Below are positions 43,654 to 53,542 of a DNA stretch of 64,000 bases, one piece after another. The position numbers and the translations under genes were made by a program. The notes beneath the pieces were generated by a model. The model was given only the letters and a program-made list of their open reading frames with translations, had not been told where the DNA came from and made no database searches. The stretch spans positions 1 to 64,000 of the forward strand of contig JAEWJB010000139.1 of assembly GCA_023386795.1 (NCBI GenBank), written 5' to 3'. This stretch comes from Pseudomonadota bacterium. Lineage in GTDB: Bacteria > Pseudomonadota > Gammaproteobacteria > Xanthomonadales > Xanthomonadaceae. How positions within the stretch are numbered: the first letter of the stretch is position 1; every line of letters starts with the position of its first letter.

Positions 43654-44754
43654 ATGACCGACCTGCTGCAAGACACCCTCGCGCACCTGGAAAAGCTGGT
43701 GTCCTTCGACACCCGCAATCCGCCGCGCGCCATCGCCGCCGAGGGCGGCATCTTCGATTACCTGCGGGCGAACCTGCCGGGTTTCCGCGTGGAAGTGGTG
43801 GACCATGGCGCCGGCGCGGTCAGCCTGTACGCCGTGCGCGGCACGCCGAAGTACCTGTTCAACGTGCACCTGGATACCGTGCCCGATTCCCCGCACTGGA
43901 GCGCGGACCCGCACGTGATGCGCCGGCAGGACGACCGCGTGGTCGGCCTGGGCGTGTGCGACATCAAGGGGGCCGCCGCCGGGCTGGTCGCCGCGGCCAA
44001 TGCCGGCTATGGCGATGCCGCGTTCCTGTTCTCCTCCGACGAGGAAGCCAACGATCCGCGCTGCATCGCCGCGTTTTTGGCGCGTGGCGAAACCTACGAG
44101 GCCATCCTGGTGGCCGAGCCGACGATGGGCGAGGCGGTGCTGGCGCATCGCGGCATCAGTTCGGTGCTGATGAAGTTCGCCGGCCGGGCAGGGCATGCCT
44201 CGGGCAAGCAGGACCCGGCGGCCAGCGCGCTGCACCAGGCCATCCGCTGGGGCGACCGCGCGCTGGACCATGTCGATTCGCTGGCTCATGCGCGCTTCGG
44301 CGGGCTGACCGGCCTGCGCTTCAACATCGGCCGCATCGAAGGCGGCATCAAGGCCAACATGATCGCCCCGGCCGCCGAGCTGCGCTTCGGCTTCCGCCCG
44401 CTGCCCTCGATGGACGTGGACGGCCTGCTGGCGACCTTCGCCGGCTTCGCCGAGCCGGCCGCCGCGCATTTCGAGGAAACCTTCCGCGGCCCGAGCCTGC
44501 CGTCAGGTGACATCGCCCGCGCCGAGGAACGCCGCCTGGCCGCGCGCGATGTCGCCGACGCGCTCGACCTGCCGATTGGCAACGCGGTCGATTTCTGGAC
44601 CGAAGCCTCGTTGTTCTCCGCCGGCGGCTATACCGCGCTGGTCTACGGGCCGGGCGATATCGCCCAGGCCCACACCGCCGACGAATGGGTGACGCTGGAG
44701 CAGTTGCAGCGCTACGCCGATTCCGTCCACCGCATCATCAACGGCGCGCGCTGA
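43654..44754 (+). CDS. argE: M20 peptidase, N-acetylcitrulline/acetylornithine deacetylase
   Basis: A 366-aa metallohydrolase. Metal ligand motifs: NVHLDTVPDSPHW (H and D), GVCDIKGAAAG (bridging Asp), SDEEANDPR (Glu pair) and QAHTADEWV (His near the end). In Xanthomonas the enzyme at this position deacetylates N-acetylcitrulline; the presence of the acetylornithine carbamoyltransferase makes this the likely reaction. It is the third enzyme gene in the operon, with gaps below 20 bp on both sides. Confidence 0.93.
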   Translation: MTDLLQDTLAHLEKLVSFDTRNPPRAIAAEGGIFDYLRANLPGFRVEVVDHGAGAVSLYAVRGTPKYLFNVHLDTVPDSPHWSADPHVMRRQDDRVVGLGVCDIKGAAAGLVAAANAGYGDAAFLFSSDEEANDPRCIAAFLARGETYEAILVAEPTMGEAVLAHRGISSVLMKFAGRAGHASGKQDPAASALHQAIRWGDRALDHVDSLAHARFGGLTGLRFNIGRIEGGIKANMIAPAAELRFGFRPLPSMDVDGLLATFAGFAEPAAAHFEETFRGPSLPSGDIARAEERRLAARDVADALDLPIGNAVDFWTEASLFSAGGYTALVYGPGDIAQAHTADEWVTLEQLQRYADSVHRIINGAR

Positions 44755-44773
44755 GCGCGCCCTCCCACGTGCC

Positions 44774-46111
44774 ATGAACATCGAAATGTCGCTGCCCGCC
44801 ACCCACAAACAGACCCGCCAGACCATCGTGCGCCTGCTCTCGAGCATGGCCAGCGCGAAGGAAATCAGCCAGTACCTCAAGCGCTTCTCGCAGCTGGACG
44901 CCAAGCGCTTCGCCGTGGTGAAGGTCGGTGGCGCGGTGCTGCGCGACGAGCTGGAGGACCTGACCTCTTCGCTGACCTTCCTGCAGGAGGTCGGCCTGAC
45001 CCCGATCGTGCTGCACGGCGCCGGCCCGCAGCTGGATGCCGAGCTGTCCGCGGCCGGCATCGAGAAGCAGACCGTCAACGGCTTGCGCGTGACCTCGCCC
45101 GAGGCGCTGGCCATCGTGCGGCGCGTGTTCCAGCAGTCCAACCTCAAGCTGGTGGAGGCGCTGCAGCAGAATGGTGCGCGCGCGACTTCCATCACCGGCG
45201 GCGTGTTCGAAGCCGAGTACCTCGACCCGCAGACCTACGGGTTGGTGGGTGAGGTCAAGCGGGTGAACCTGGCGCCGATCGAGGCCAGCCTGAAGGCCGG
45301 ATCGATCCCGGTGATCACCAGCCTGGGCGAAACCCCGAGCGGGCAGATCCTCAACATCAATGCCGATTTCGCCGCCAACGAACTGGTGCGCGAGTTGCAG
45401 CCGTACAAGATCATCTTCCTCACCGGCACCGGCGGTTTGCTCGATGCCGAAGGCCGGGTGATCGATTCGATCAACCTGTCCACCGAGTACGAACACCTGA
45501 TCCAGCAGCCGTGGATCCACGGCGGCATGAAGGTGAAGATCGAACAGATCAAGGACCTGCTGGACAAGCTGCCGCTGGAATCGTCGGTGTCGATCACCCG
45601 TCCGGCGGACCTGGCCAAGGAACTGTTCACCCACAAGGGCTCGGGCACGCTGGTGCGCCGCGGCGAACGCGTGCTGCGCGCCACCACCTGGGGCGAGCTG
45701 GACCTGGCGCGGCTGAAGACGCTGATCGAATCCAGCTTCGGCCGCACGCTGGTGCCGGACTACTTCGACAAGACCCGCCTGCTGCGGGCCTACGTCAGCG
45801 AGAACTACCGTGCCGCGGTGATCCTCACCGACGAGGCCGACGGCGTGTACCTGGACAAGTTCGCGGTGCTCGACGACGCGCAGGGCGAAGGCCTGGGCCG
45901 CGCCGTATGGAACGTGATGCGCGAGGAAACCCCGCAGCTGTTCTGGCGTTCGCGCCACAACAACCAGGTCAACATCTTCTACTACGCCGAGTCCGACGGC
46001 TGCTTCAAGCAGGAGAAGTGGAAGGTGTTCTGGTACGGGCTGGAGAGCTTCGAGCAGATCCAGCGTTGCGTGGCCCACTGCGCCACGCGCACGCCGACGC
46101 TGCAGGACTGA
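44774..46111 (+). CDS. argB: Bifunctional N-acetylglutamate kinase/synthase
   Basis: A 445-aa fusion. Residues of about 1-290 are an amino-acid kinase domain (VKVGGAVLRDELEDL, LHGAGPQLDAELSAAGI, DFAANELVRELQ, IHGGMKVKIEQ). The C-terminal about 150 residues are a GNAT-like NAT domain (SENYRAAVILTDEADGVYLDKFAV, RSRHNNQVNIFYYAESDGC). The same fusion in Xanthomonas performs the first two steps of arginine synthesis and resembles the vertebrate NAGS. Length agrees with that enzyme. Followed after 3 bp by another GNAT gene. Confidence 0.94.
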   Translation: MNIEMSLPATHKQTRQTIVRLLSSMASAKEISQYLKRFSQLDAKRFAVVKVGGAVLRDELEDLTSSLTFLQEVGLTPIVLHGAGPQLDAELSAAGIEKQTVNGLRVTSPEALAIVRRVFQQSNLKLVEALQQNGARATSITGGVFEAEYLDPQTYGLVGEVKRVNLAPIEASLKAGSIPVITSLGETPSGQILNINADFAANELVRELQPYKIIFLTGTGGLLDAEGRVIDSINLSTEYEHLIQQPWIHGGMKVKIEQIKDLLDKLPLESSVSITRPADLAKELFTHKGSGTLVRRGERVLRATTWGELDLARLKTLIESSFGRTLVPDYFDKTRLLRAYVSENYRAAVILTDEADGVYLDKFAVLDDAQGEGLGRAVWNVMREETPQLFWRSRHNNQVNIFYYAESDGCFKQEKWKVFWYGLESFEQIQRCVAHCATRTPTLQD

Positions 46112-46114
46112 GTC

Positions 46115-46722
46115 ATGGGCCTGGAACAGCTGCCCGCCGACTGGCGCACGGTGCCGACGCTGCAGGGGAGCCACGCGACCCTGGAGCCCCTCGCCACCGC
46201 GCATGCCGATGACCTGCGCACCGCGCTGGGCGCCGGCGAGCTGTCCAGGCTGTGGTACACCAACGTGCCGGCGCCGGCCCAGGCCGGCGCCTACGTCGAC
46301 ACCGCGCTGCGCATGCAGGCCGAAGGCCAGGCGCTGCCTTTCGCGGTGCGCAACGCCGCCGGCCACGTGGTCGGCAGCACGCGCTTGTACGACCTTCAGC
46401 CCGACGTGCCGCGCCTGTCCATCGGCTACACGTTCTACGCACTGTCGGCGCAGCGCACCGGCCTGAATACCGAAGCCAAGCTGATGCTGCTGCAGTACGC
46501 CTTCGAGCGGCTGGGCTGCATCAGCGTGGTGTTCGAGACCAGCTGGTTCAACCATGCTTCCCGTGCCGCCATCGCCCGCCTCGGCGCCAAGCAGGACGGC
46601 GTGCTGCGCGCGCACAAGCGCCATGCCGATGGCAGCGTTCGCGATACCGTGATCTTCTCCATCCTCGAAGCGGAATGGCCGGCCGTGCGCCGCCATCTGC
46701 AGTCCCGCCTGGAAGCCAACGC

Positions 46723-46726
<4 letters not shown>
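46115..46726 (+). CDS. GNAT family N-acetyltransferase (RimJ/RimL-like) in the arg operon
   Basis: A 203-aa acetyltransferase of the RimJ/RimL type: TLEPLATAHADDLRTAL, LPFAVRNAAGHVVGSTRLYDL, KLMLLQYAFERLGCISVVF and RAAIARLGAKQDGVLR. These proteins modify N-termini of ribosomal proteins or other amines. It is placed 3 bp after argB and overlaps argC by 4 bp, so it is an integral member of the operon. Its substrate is unknown. Confidence 0.85.
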
Positions 46727-47679
<953 letters not shown>

Positions 47680-47709
47680 TTCCTGGTTTCCCTGATCCCT
47701 GATTCCCTT

Positions 47710-47778
47710 TGTAGCAGCGGCTTCAGCCGCGACAGCTTTCCCGAGGAACGCCCCGTCGCGGCTGAAGCCGCTCCTACA
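47710..47778. repeat. Inverted REP doublet inside the arg operon
   Basis: Unit 1 (47710-47733) and unit 2 (47755-47778) are near-perfect reverse complements, GTAG-headed, with a 21-nt spacer. The folded doublet would make a 24-bp stem (one mismatch) in the 129-bp gap between argC and argH. It could slow RNA decay from the 3' end or attenuate distal gene expression. Same family as units at 5483 and 15105. Confidence 0.87.
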
Positions 47779-47808
47779 GTGCAATCCCGAACGTTTCCGA
47801 GGCATGTG

Positions 47809-49104
47809 ATGGCAAATCTTCTCTGGCAGAAACCCGGCGTGGCCGTCGATGCGCAGATCCAGCGCTTCCTCGCAGGCGACGACGTCATCCTCGACCGCGA
47901 GTTCTTCCTGCACGACATCCAGGCCAGCAAGGCGCACGCCGAGGGCCTCCGGCACATCGGCATCCTGTCGGCCGACGAACTCGCCGGCCTGCTGCGCGAA
48001 CTGGATGTGCTCGCCGCCGACTGGCGCGCCGGCCACTTCGTGCTCGACGAGCAGTACGAGGACGGCCACTCGGCCATCGAGGCGCGGCTGACCGAACGCC
48101 TCGGCGACGCCGGCCGCAAGATCCACACCGGCCGCAGCCGCAACGACCAGATCCTGGTCGCCACGCGCCTGTGGCTGAAGGAAAAACTCGCCCGCGTGGC
48201 CGAGCTCAGCCGCGAGGCGGCCAAGGTCGCATTGGACCGTGCACAGGCCGAAGCGCAGCTGCCGATCCCCGGCTACACCCACATCCAGCGCGCCGTGGTT
48301 TCCTCGGCGGGCATGTGGTGGGCCGGCTGGGCCGAGGCTTTCATCGACGACGCCATCCGCGCCGCCGACACCCTCAAGCTGGTCGACGCCAACCCGCTCG
48401 GCACCGCCGCCGGCTACGGCGTCAACCTGCCGCTGGACCGCGACCACACCACCGCCGCGCTGGGCTTCGCGCGCCTGCAAATCTCGCCGATCTACGCGCA
48501 GCTCTCGCGCGGCAAGTTCGAACTGGCCGCGCTGGAAGCGCTCGGCAGCGCCACCCTGGACCTGCGCCGCATCGCGTGGGACCTGTCGCTGTTCACCAGC
48601 GCCGAGTACGGCTTCGTCGCGCTGCCGGCGCAGTACACCACCGGCAGCTCGATCATGCCGAACAAGCGCAACCCGGACGTCATCGAGCTGATGCGCGCCA
48701 CCCATGCCAGCGTGGCCGCCGCGCGGACCGAGATCGAGCAGCTGCTGTCGCTGCCCTCGGGCTACCACCGTGACCTGCAGGCGTCCAAGGGCGCGATCTT
48801 CCACGGCTTCGGACGTGGCCTGGCCGCGCTGGAACTGCTGCCGGCGCTGCTGGCCAACCTGGAGTGGCGCGAAGATCGCCTGCGCGCGGCCATCGATTCG
48901 GGCATGTACGCCACCGACGTGGCCGTCGAAGCAGCCGTGGCCGGCGTGCCATTCCGCGAAGCGTACAAGGCGGCCGCCGCCAATGCCGACAGCGCGGGGC
49001 AGGGCCGCACGCCGGAAGGCAGCCTGGCCGCGCGCGTCTCGCCGGGCGCGGCCGCCGACCTGCGCCTGGAGGCGCTGCGCGCGCGTTGGCAGGCGCTGGG
49101 CTGA
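47809..49104 (+). CDS. argH: Argininosuccinate lyase
   Basis: A 431-aa member of the fumarase/aspartase superfamily that releases arginine and fumarate. Motifs: GRKIHTGRSRNDQI, GYTHIQRAVVSS and the signature GSSIMPNKRNPD. ATG 47809 (MANLLWQKPG) has GAGG at 7 nt; an earlier in-frame ATG at 47779 lies at the edge of the REP element and is not supported. The protein is a little shorter than the E. coli enzyme (457 aa). Confidence 0.95.
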   Translation: MANLLWQKPGVAVDAQIQRFLAGDDVILDREFFLHDIQASKAHAEGLRHIGILSADELAGLLRELDVLAADWRAGHFVLDEQYEDGHSAIEARLTERLGDAGRKIHTGRSRNDQILVATRLWLKEKLARVAELSREAAKVALDRAQAEAQLPIPGYTHIQRAVVSSAGMWWAGWAEAFIDDAIRAADTLKLVDANPLGTAAGYGVNLPLDRDHTTAALGFARLQISPIYAQLSRGKFELAALEALGSATLDLRRIAWDLSLFTSAEYGFVALPAQYTTGSSIMPNKRNPDVIELMRATHASVAAARTEIEQLLSLPSGYHRDLQASKGAIFHGFGRGLAALELLPALLANLEWREDRLRAAIDSGMYATDVAVEAAVAGVPFREAYKAAAANADSAGQGRTPEGSLAARVSPGAAADLRLEALRARWQALG

Positions 49105-49107
49105 GCC

Positions 49108-49371
49108 ATGGCAGGCAAACACTATCTGGTAATGGCCATGCGCAAGCCCGGTTTCAGCGATGCCGTGGTGCAGCCGCATCGCGACTTCCTGGCCGAGCTG
49201 CGGGGCCAGGGCAAGTTGCTGCTCACCGGCGGTTTCGCCGACGGCACCGGCGGCGCCTATGTGCTGCAGCACGTGGACAGCCTGGCGCAAGCGCAGGCGT
49301 TGGTGGCACGCGACCCGCTCGTGCTGCAAGATGCCTCCACGCTCACCGTGCACGAATGGAACACCCACTGA
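49108..49371 (+). CDS. YciI-like family protein
   Basis: An 87-aa single-domain protein with the ferredoxin-like YciI fold: KHYLVMAMRKPG...RDFLAELRGQGKLLLTGGF and the DPLVLQDASTLTVHEW ending. Homologues have a His-Asp pair (HRDF here) and unknown activity; some act as dehalogenase-like or EthD-like enzymes. It lies 3 bp after argH and 16 bp before proB, so it is part of the operon. A role in arginine or proline metabolism is only suggested by location. Confidence 0.85.
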   Translation: MAGKHYLVMAMRKPGFSDAVVQPHRDFLAELRGQGKLLLTGGFADGTGGAYVLQHVDSLAQAQALVARDPLVLQDASTLTVHEWNTH

Positions 49372-49387
49372 TTCCACGGATGACCCC

Positions 49388-50554
49388 ATGACCGCCCCCC
49401 GCGCGCCCATCGCCCCTGCGTTCACCGAGCAATCGTTGCCGCCGTGGCGGCGCGCGGTACTCAAGGTCGGCAGCAGCCTGCTCGCCGCCGATGGCGGTGG
49501 CCTGTCGCCGCGCCATGCGCTGGGGCTGGCGCAGTTCGTCTCCACCCATGTGGGCGCGGGGCGAGAGGTCGTCATCGTCTCTTCCGGCGCAGTGGCCGCC
49601 GGCCGCGCGATCCTGCCGCGCGCCGCCGAGCAGGGCGCGGCGATGGCCGCCCGCCAGGCACTGGCCGCGCTCGGCCAGGCGCAGCTGATGGCGCTGTGGC
49701 AGCGCTTCTTCGAACGGCCGGTCGCGCAGGTGCTGCTCACCCACGACGACCTGCGCAACCGCCGCCGCTACCTCAATGCGCGCGCCACGCTCAACGAGCT
49801 GTTGCGCCTGGGCGCGCTGCCGGTGGTGAACGAGAACGACACCGTGTCGGTGGATGAACTCAAGCTCGGCGACAACGACAACCTCGCCGCCATCGTCGCC
49901 GCGCTGGTCGATGCCGACGCGCTGTTCATCGCCACCGACATCGACGGCCTGTACAGCGCCGATCCGCGCCAGAATCCGAACGCCGAGCCCATCGATGAGG
50001 TCGCCGAACTGGATGCCGGCGTGCTGGCGATGGCCGGCGGCAGCGGTGCCTCGGGCATGGGCACCGGTGGCATGCGCACCAAGCTGGAGGCGGCGGCCAA
50101 GGCCGGCGCGGCGGGCATCGAGACCTACCTGTTCAATGGCCGCAGCGGCGAAGTACTGCGCGCGCTGGGCCACGACCGCCTGCGCGGTACCCGCCTGCAT
50201 GCGGCACGCACGCGCATCGCCGCGCGCAAGTACTGGCTGCGGCATGCGCCGGTGGAGCCGGGCGCGATCCTCGTCGATGCCGGCGCGGCGCGCGCATTGG
50301 CCGACAAGGGCGCCTCGCTGCTGCCCGGCGGCGTCACCCACGCGCAGGGCGAATTCCGCCGCGGCGACATGGTGGAGATCCGCACGCCCGGCGAGAACGG
50401 CGAGCAGGCGGTGGCCCGCGGCGTCAGCCAGTATTCGGCGCAGGACATCCGCCGGCTGGCAGGCCGGCATTCGCGCGACATCGAAGCCATCCTCGGCTAC
50501 AACTACGGCGAGAACATCGTGCACCGCGATGATCTCGTGCTGCTGACCGCCTGA
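49388..50554 (+). CDS. proB: Glutamate 5-kinase
   Basis: A 388-aa amino-acid kinase (RRAVLKVGSSLLAADGG, VIVSSGAVAAGR, NENDTVSVDELKLGDNDNLA in part) with a C-terminal PUA domain (ILVDAGAARALADKGASLLPGGV). First step of proline synthesis from glutamate. Start ATG 49388. Feedback by proline is usual in the family. Gap of 2 bp to proA. Confidence 0.96.
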   Translation: MTAPRAPIAPAFTEQSLPPWRRAVLKVGSSLLAADGGGLSPRHALGLAQFVSTHVGAGREVVIVSSGAVAAGRAILPRAAEQGAAMAARQALAALGQAQLMALWQRFFERPVAQVLLTHDDLRNRRRYLNARATLNELLRLGALPVVNENDTVSVDELKLGDNDNLAAIVAALVDADALFIATDIDGLYSADPRQNPNAEPIDEVAELDAGVLAMAGGSGASGMGTGGMRTKLEAAAKAGAAGIETYLFNGRSGEVLRALGHDRLRGTRLHAARTRIAARKYWLRHAPVEPGAILVDAGAARALADKGASLLPGGVTHAQGEFRRGDMVEIRTPGENGEQAVARGVSQYSAQDIRRLAGRHSRDIEAILGYNYGENIVHRDDLVLLTA

Positions 50555-50556
50555 CC

Positions 50557-51822
50557 ATGAGCGCCCCCATGTCCGACATCAAGACCCTTGCGATGGAATG
50601 CCGCCTGGCGGCGCAGACGCTGGCCCAGCTCGACGGTGCGGCCAAGCAGGCGCTGCTCGTGGCGATGGCACAGGCGCTGGAGGACGATTCCGAGGCCATC
50701 CTCGAGGCCAACGCGCAGGACCTGGAGGCGGCACGCGGCAAGGGCGTGGGCAGCGCGATGCTCGACCGCCTCGCGCTCGATCCCAAGCGCCTGCGCGGCG
50801 TGGCCGACGCGCTGCGCGAAGTGGCCGCGTTGCCCGATCCGGTGGGCCAGGTGACCCGCGACGACGTGCGCCCGAACGGCATCCGCGTGCAGAAGGTGCG
50901 CGTGCCACTGGGGGTGATCGCGATGATCTACGAAGCGCGGCCGAACGTGACGGCCGATGCCGCGGCGCTGTGCATCAAGGCCGGCAACGGCGTGATCCTG
51001 CGCGGTGGCTCGGAGGCGATCCATTCCAACACCGCCATTGCGCGGGCGCTGCGCCGTGCACTGGAGGCGCACGGCGTGCCGGCCGCAGCGTTGACCTTGG
51101 TCGAGGACCTGCGCCGCGAGACGATGCTCGAACTGTTGCAACTCAACGAGATCATCGACCTGGCCATCCCGCGCGGCGGCGAAGGACTTATCCGCTTCGT
51201 CGCCGAACACGCGCGCGTGCCGGTCATCAAGCACTACAAGGGCGTGTGCCACCTGTTCGTGGACGAGTCCGCCGACCAGGCCCTGGCGCTGCGGCTGCTC
51301 GTCGACGGGAAGGTCTCTCGTCCGGCCGCGTGCAATTCGCTGGAAACATTGCTGGTCCACCAGGCGATTGCCGCGGATTTCCTGCCGCGTGCGGCGCAGG
51401 CGCTGCGCGGGCATGGCGTCGAGCTTCGCGGTGACGAGGCCAGTCGCCGCCTCGTGCCGGACATGGTGCCGGCCACCGATGCCGATTTCGCCGCCGAATA
51501 CCTGGACCTGGTGATCGCCGTGCGCGTCGTGCCGGGCCTGGACGCGGCCATCGCCCATATCCGCCATTACGGCTCGGACCACACCGAGGTCATCGCCACC
51601 GGCGAGGCCGCGCATGCCGAACGCTTCGTGCAGGCGCTGCGCTCGGCCGTGGTGATGGTCAATGCGTCCTCGCGCTTCTCCGATGGCGGTGAACTGGGCC
51701 TGGGGGCGGAGATCGGCATCTCCACCACGCGTCTGCATGCTTATGGACCCATGGGCCTTGAAGCACTCACCGTCGAACGCTTCGTCGTGCGCGGCGAAGG
51801 GCAGACGCGCAACTTGCCGTAG
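50557..51822 (+). CDS. proA: Glutamate-5-semialdehyde dehydrogenase (gamma-glutamyl phosphate reductase)
   Basis: A 421-aa aldehyde-dehydrogenase superfamily enzyme for the second proline step. Motifs: MIYEARPNVTADAAALCIKAGN (in parts), GGSEAIHSN and the catalytic Cys in SRPAACNSLETLL. It is the last gene of the arg-pro operon. Its last 82 bp overlap, on the opposite strand, the end of the pgaD reading frame. ATG 50557 and ATG 50569 are both possible starts. Confidence 0.95.
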   Translation: MSAPMSDIKTLAMECRLAAQTLAQLDGAAKQALLVAMAQALEDDSEAILEANAQDLEAARGKGVGSAMLDRLALDPKRLRGVADALREVAALPDPVGQVTRDDVRPNGIRVQKVRVPLGVIAMIYEARPNVTADAAALCIKAGNGVILRGGSEAIHSNTAIARALRRALEAHGVPAAALTLVEDLRRETMLELLQLNEIIDLAIPRGGEGLIRFVAEHARVPVIKHYKGVCHLFVDESADQALALRLLVDGKVSRPAACNSLETLLVHQAIAADFLPRAAQALRGHGVELRGDEASRRLVPDMVPATDADFAAEYLDLVIAVRVVPGLDAAIAHIRHYGSDHTEVIATGEAAHAERFVQALRSAVVMVNASSRFSDGGELGLGAEIGISTTRLHAYGPMGLEALTVERFVVRGEGQTRNLP

Positions 51823-52301
51823 CCGGCCGCTGCGCCGCCGGGCCCCGCTGCCAGCGGTTCGGTGTCGGCGTGGACGGGGCGCGCGGCATCATCCAGATGC
51901 AGGCGCGTGATCTTGCCGCTGACGAGTTGCGCATGCAGCGCATCGCTAGCATGCAAGCGACGCGCGATGGCCTGCGCGTGCGCATCGGGAAGACGCGACG
52001 GCGGTCGTCGTCGCTGGCGAAGCTGGTCCAGTTCGGCCCAGGCGACCAGCAGGATCGACGCTGCGGCAGCGCCCACGGCAAGCATCCAGCCCGCGGCGAG
52101 TTCGCCACGGTGGCGCACGAGCCAATCCATCATGCCGTCCGCCTGCCAGTACGCCGGCTGCAGCAGCGGCAGCGCCAGCCAGCCATAGGCGATCCACAGC
52201 GCGAGCGTGACCCCGGCCCACATGGCGCGCAGCACGCGCGGCTGGCGATGCGGTTGGCGGATGACCGGGAAGGCGGTGTCGCCGGCGGGGGGCATGTTCA
52301 T
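51741..52301 (-). CDS. pgaD: PgaD-like poly-N-acetylglucosamine synthesis protein
   Basis: A 186-aa protein with two predicted membrane helices (VTLALWIAYGWLALPLL and WMLAVGAAAASILLVAWAEL), as in PgaD/HmsS, which supports the PgaC synthase and, in E. coli, binds c-di-GMP together with it. The C-terminal tail carries a charged region and runs 82 bp into the antisense strand of proA, an uncommon overlap. The ATG at 52301 overlaps the pgaC stop by 4 bp. The identification rests on the operon and on topology, since the family is weakly conserved. Confidence 0.75.
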   Translation of the reverse strand: MNMPPAGDTAFPVIRQPHRQPRVLRAMWAGVTLALWIAYGWLALPLLQPAYWQADGMMDWLVRHRGELAAGWMLAVGAAAASILLVAWAELDQLRQRRRPPSRLPDAHAQAIARRLHASDALHAQLVSGKITRLHLDDAARPVHADTEPLAAGPGGAAAGYGKLRVCPSPRTTKRSTVSASRPMGP

Positions 52302-53542
52302 CGCAGGCCCCGGTCCGGACTGGTCCAGGTTGCGCGCCGCCCGCGACGGCGCAAGAGATGCGTCGGCAGCGCGGCCAGCGTGGTGGTGGCGCTGATCAGC
52401 CAGTAGGCCAGCGGATACCAGGCCACCCAGAAGTACGTGCGGCCCACGCGGCGTTCGTAGCGGCGGTCGATCAGCAGGCTGCAGGCGAACTGCAGCAGGC
52501 ACACGCCCAGCATCAGCAGTTCGGTGTTGCCCGGAAATGCGCCGGGCCACGACGCCGAGGCCTGCCACCACGGCCGCGCCAGCCATGCCAGCGCCAGGGC
52601 GGCCACCGTGTGCGCCCATGCCACGCTGAGCACGTACTCGGCGGCGATGGGCCACATGCGGCGCTGCCGCCAATCCAGCAGGCGCACCCCATGGCGGCGG
52701 ATTACCTCGACGCCGCCCTGCGCCCAGCGCAGGCGCTGCCGCCACAGGCCACGCAGCGTCTCGGGCATCAGGATGAAACACAGGGCATTGGGCGCGTAGC
52801 GGATTTCCCAGCCGGCCAACTGCAGCCGCCAGCTGATGTCGATGTCCTCGGTGAGCATGTCCTCGGCCCAGTAGCCGACCTGGTGCAGTGCCGTGCGCCG
52901 GAACGCGCAGATCACCCCGGAGACGGTGAAGATGCGGCCGTAGCTGCGCTGGGTGCGCTTGATCATGCCGATGATCGAGGAGAACTCGGCCACCTGCATC
53001 CGGCCCAGCAGCGTGGAACGATTGCGGATGCGCGGGTTGCCGGTCACCGCGCCCACGCGATCGCCGGTGGCCAGCGGATGCACCATCCAGTGCAGCGCAT
53101 GTGCCTGGAGCAGGGCGTCGCCATCGATGCACACCAGGTACTCCGAGCGCGCGGCCAGCACGCCCATGCGCAGCGCGTTCGCCTTGCCGAGGTTGCGGTC
53201 CAGGTGGATGACCCGCAAACGCGGGTGAATGGCCGCCAGGGCATCCAGCTGCGCGCCGGTATCGTCGATGCTGCCGTCGTTGATGGCGATCACCTCGTAG
53301 CGCGGCCAGTGTTGCGCCAGCGCCGCGCCGAGGGTTTCGCGCACGTTGTCGCCTTCGTTGTGGCAGGGCACCAGTATCGTGACGAACGGCAGTTCTCCCC
53401 CGAAACGGGGCGGTTGGTGGCACGGCGGGCTGCGCCGCTCGCGGCGCAGGTAGTGGTACACCCCGCCGCTGATCCACAGGCACGACATGATGACCGGGTA
53501 GACGAAGGCGAACTGCGAGGCGATCACGGCGAGCGTGGACAT
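52298..53542 (-). CDS. pgaC: Poly-beta-1,6-N-acetylglucosamine synthase
   Basis: A 414-aa GT2 glycosyltransferase with an N-terminal helix, a cytoplasmic catalytic domain and several C-terminal membrane helices. Catalytic motifs: D140-G-D142, TED (231-233) and QRLRW (269-273). NLGKANALRMG is the UDP-GlcNAc-binding region. It polymerises PNAG at the inner membrane. Its start abuts the pgaB stop; its stop overlaps pgaD by 4 bp. Confidence 0.95.
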   Translation of the reverse strand: MSTLAVIASQFAFVYPVIMSCLWISGGVYHYLRRERRSPPCHQPPRFGGELPFVTILVPCHNEGDNVRETLGAALAQHWPRYEVIAINDGSIDDTGAQLDALAAIHPRLRVIHLDRNLGKANALRMGVLAARSEYLVCIDGDALLQAHALHWMVHPLATGDRVGAVTGNPRIRNRSTLLGRMQVAEFSSIIGMIKRTQRSYGRIFTVSGVICAFRRTALHQVGYWAEDMLTEDIDISWRLQLAGWEIRYAPNALCFILMPETLRGLWRQRLRWAQGGVEVIRRHGVRLLDWRQRRMWPIAAEYVLSVAWAHTVAALALAWLARPWWQASASWPGAFPGNTELLMLGVCLLQFACSLLIDRRYERRVGRTYFWVAWYPLAYWLISATTTLAALPTHLLRRRGRRATWTSPDRGLR

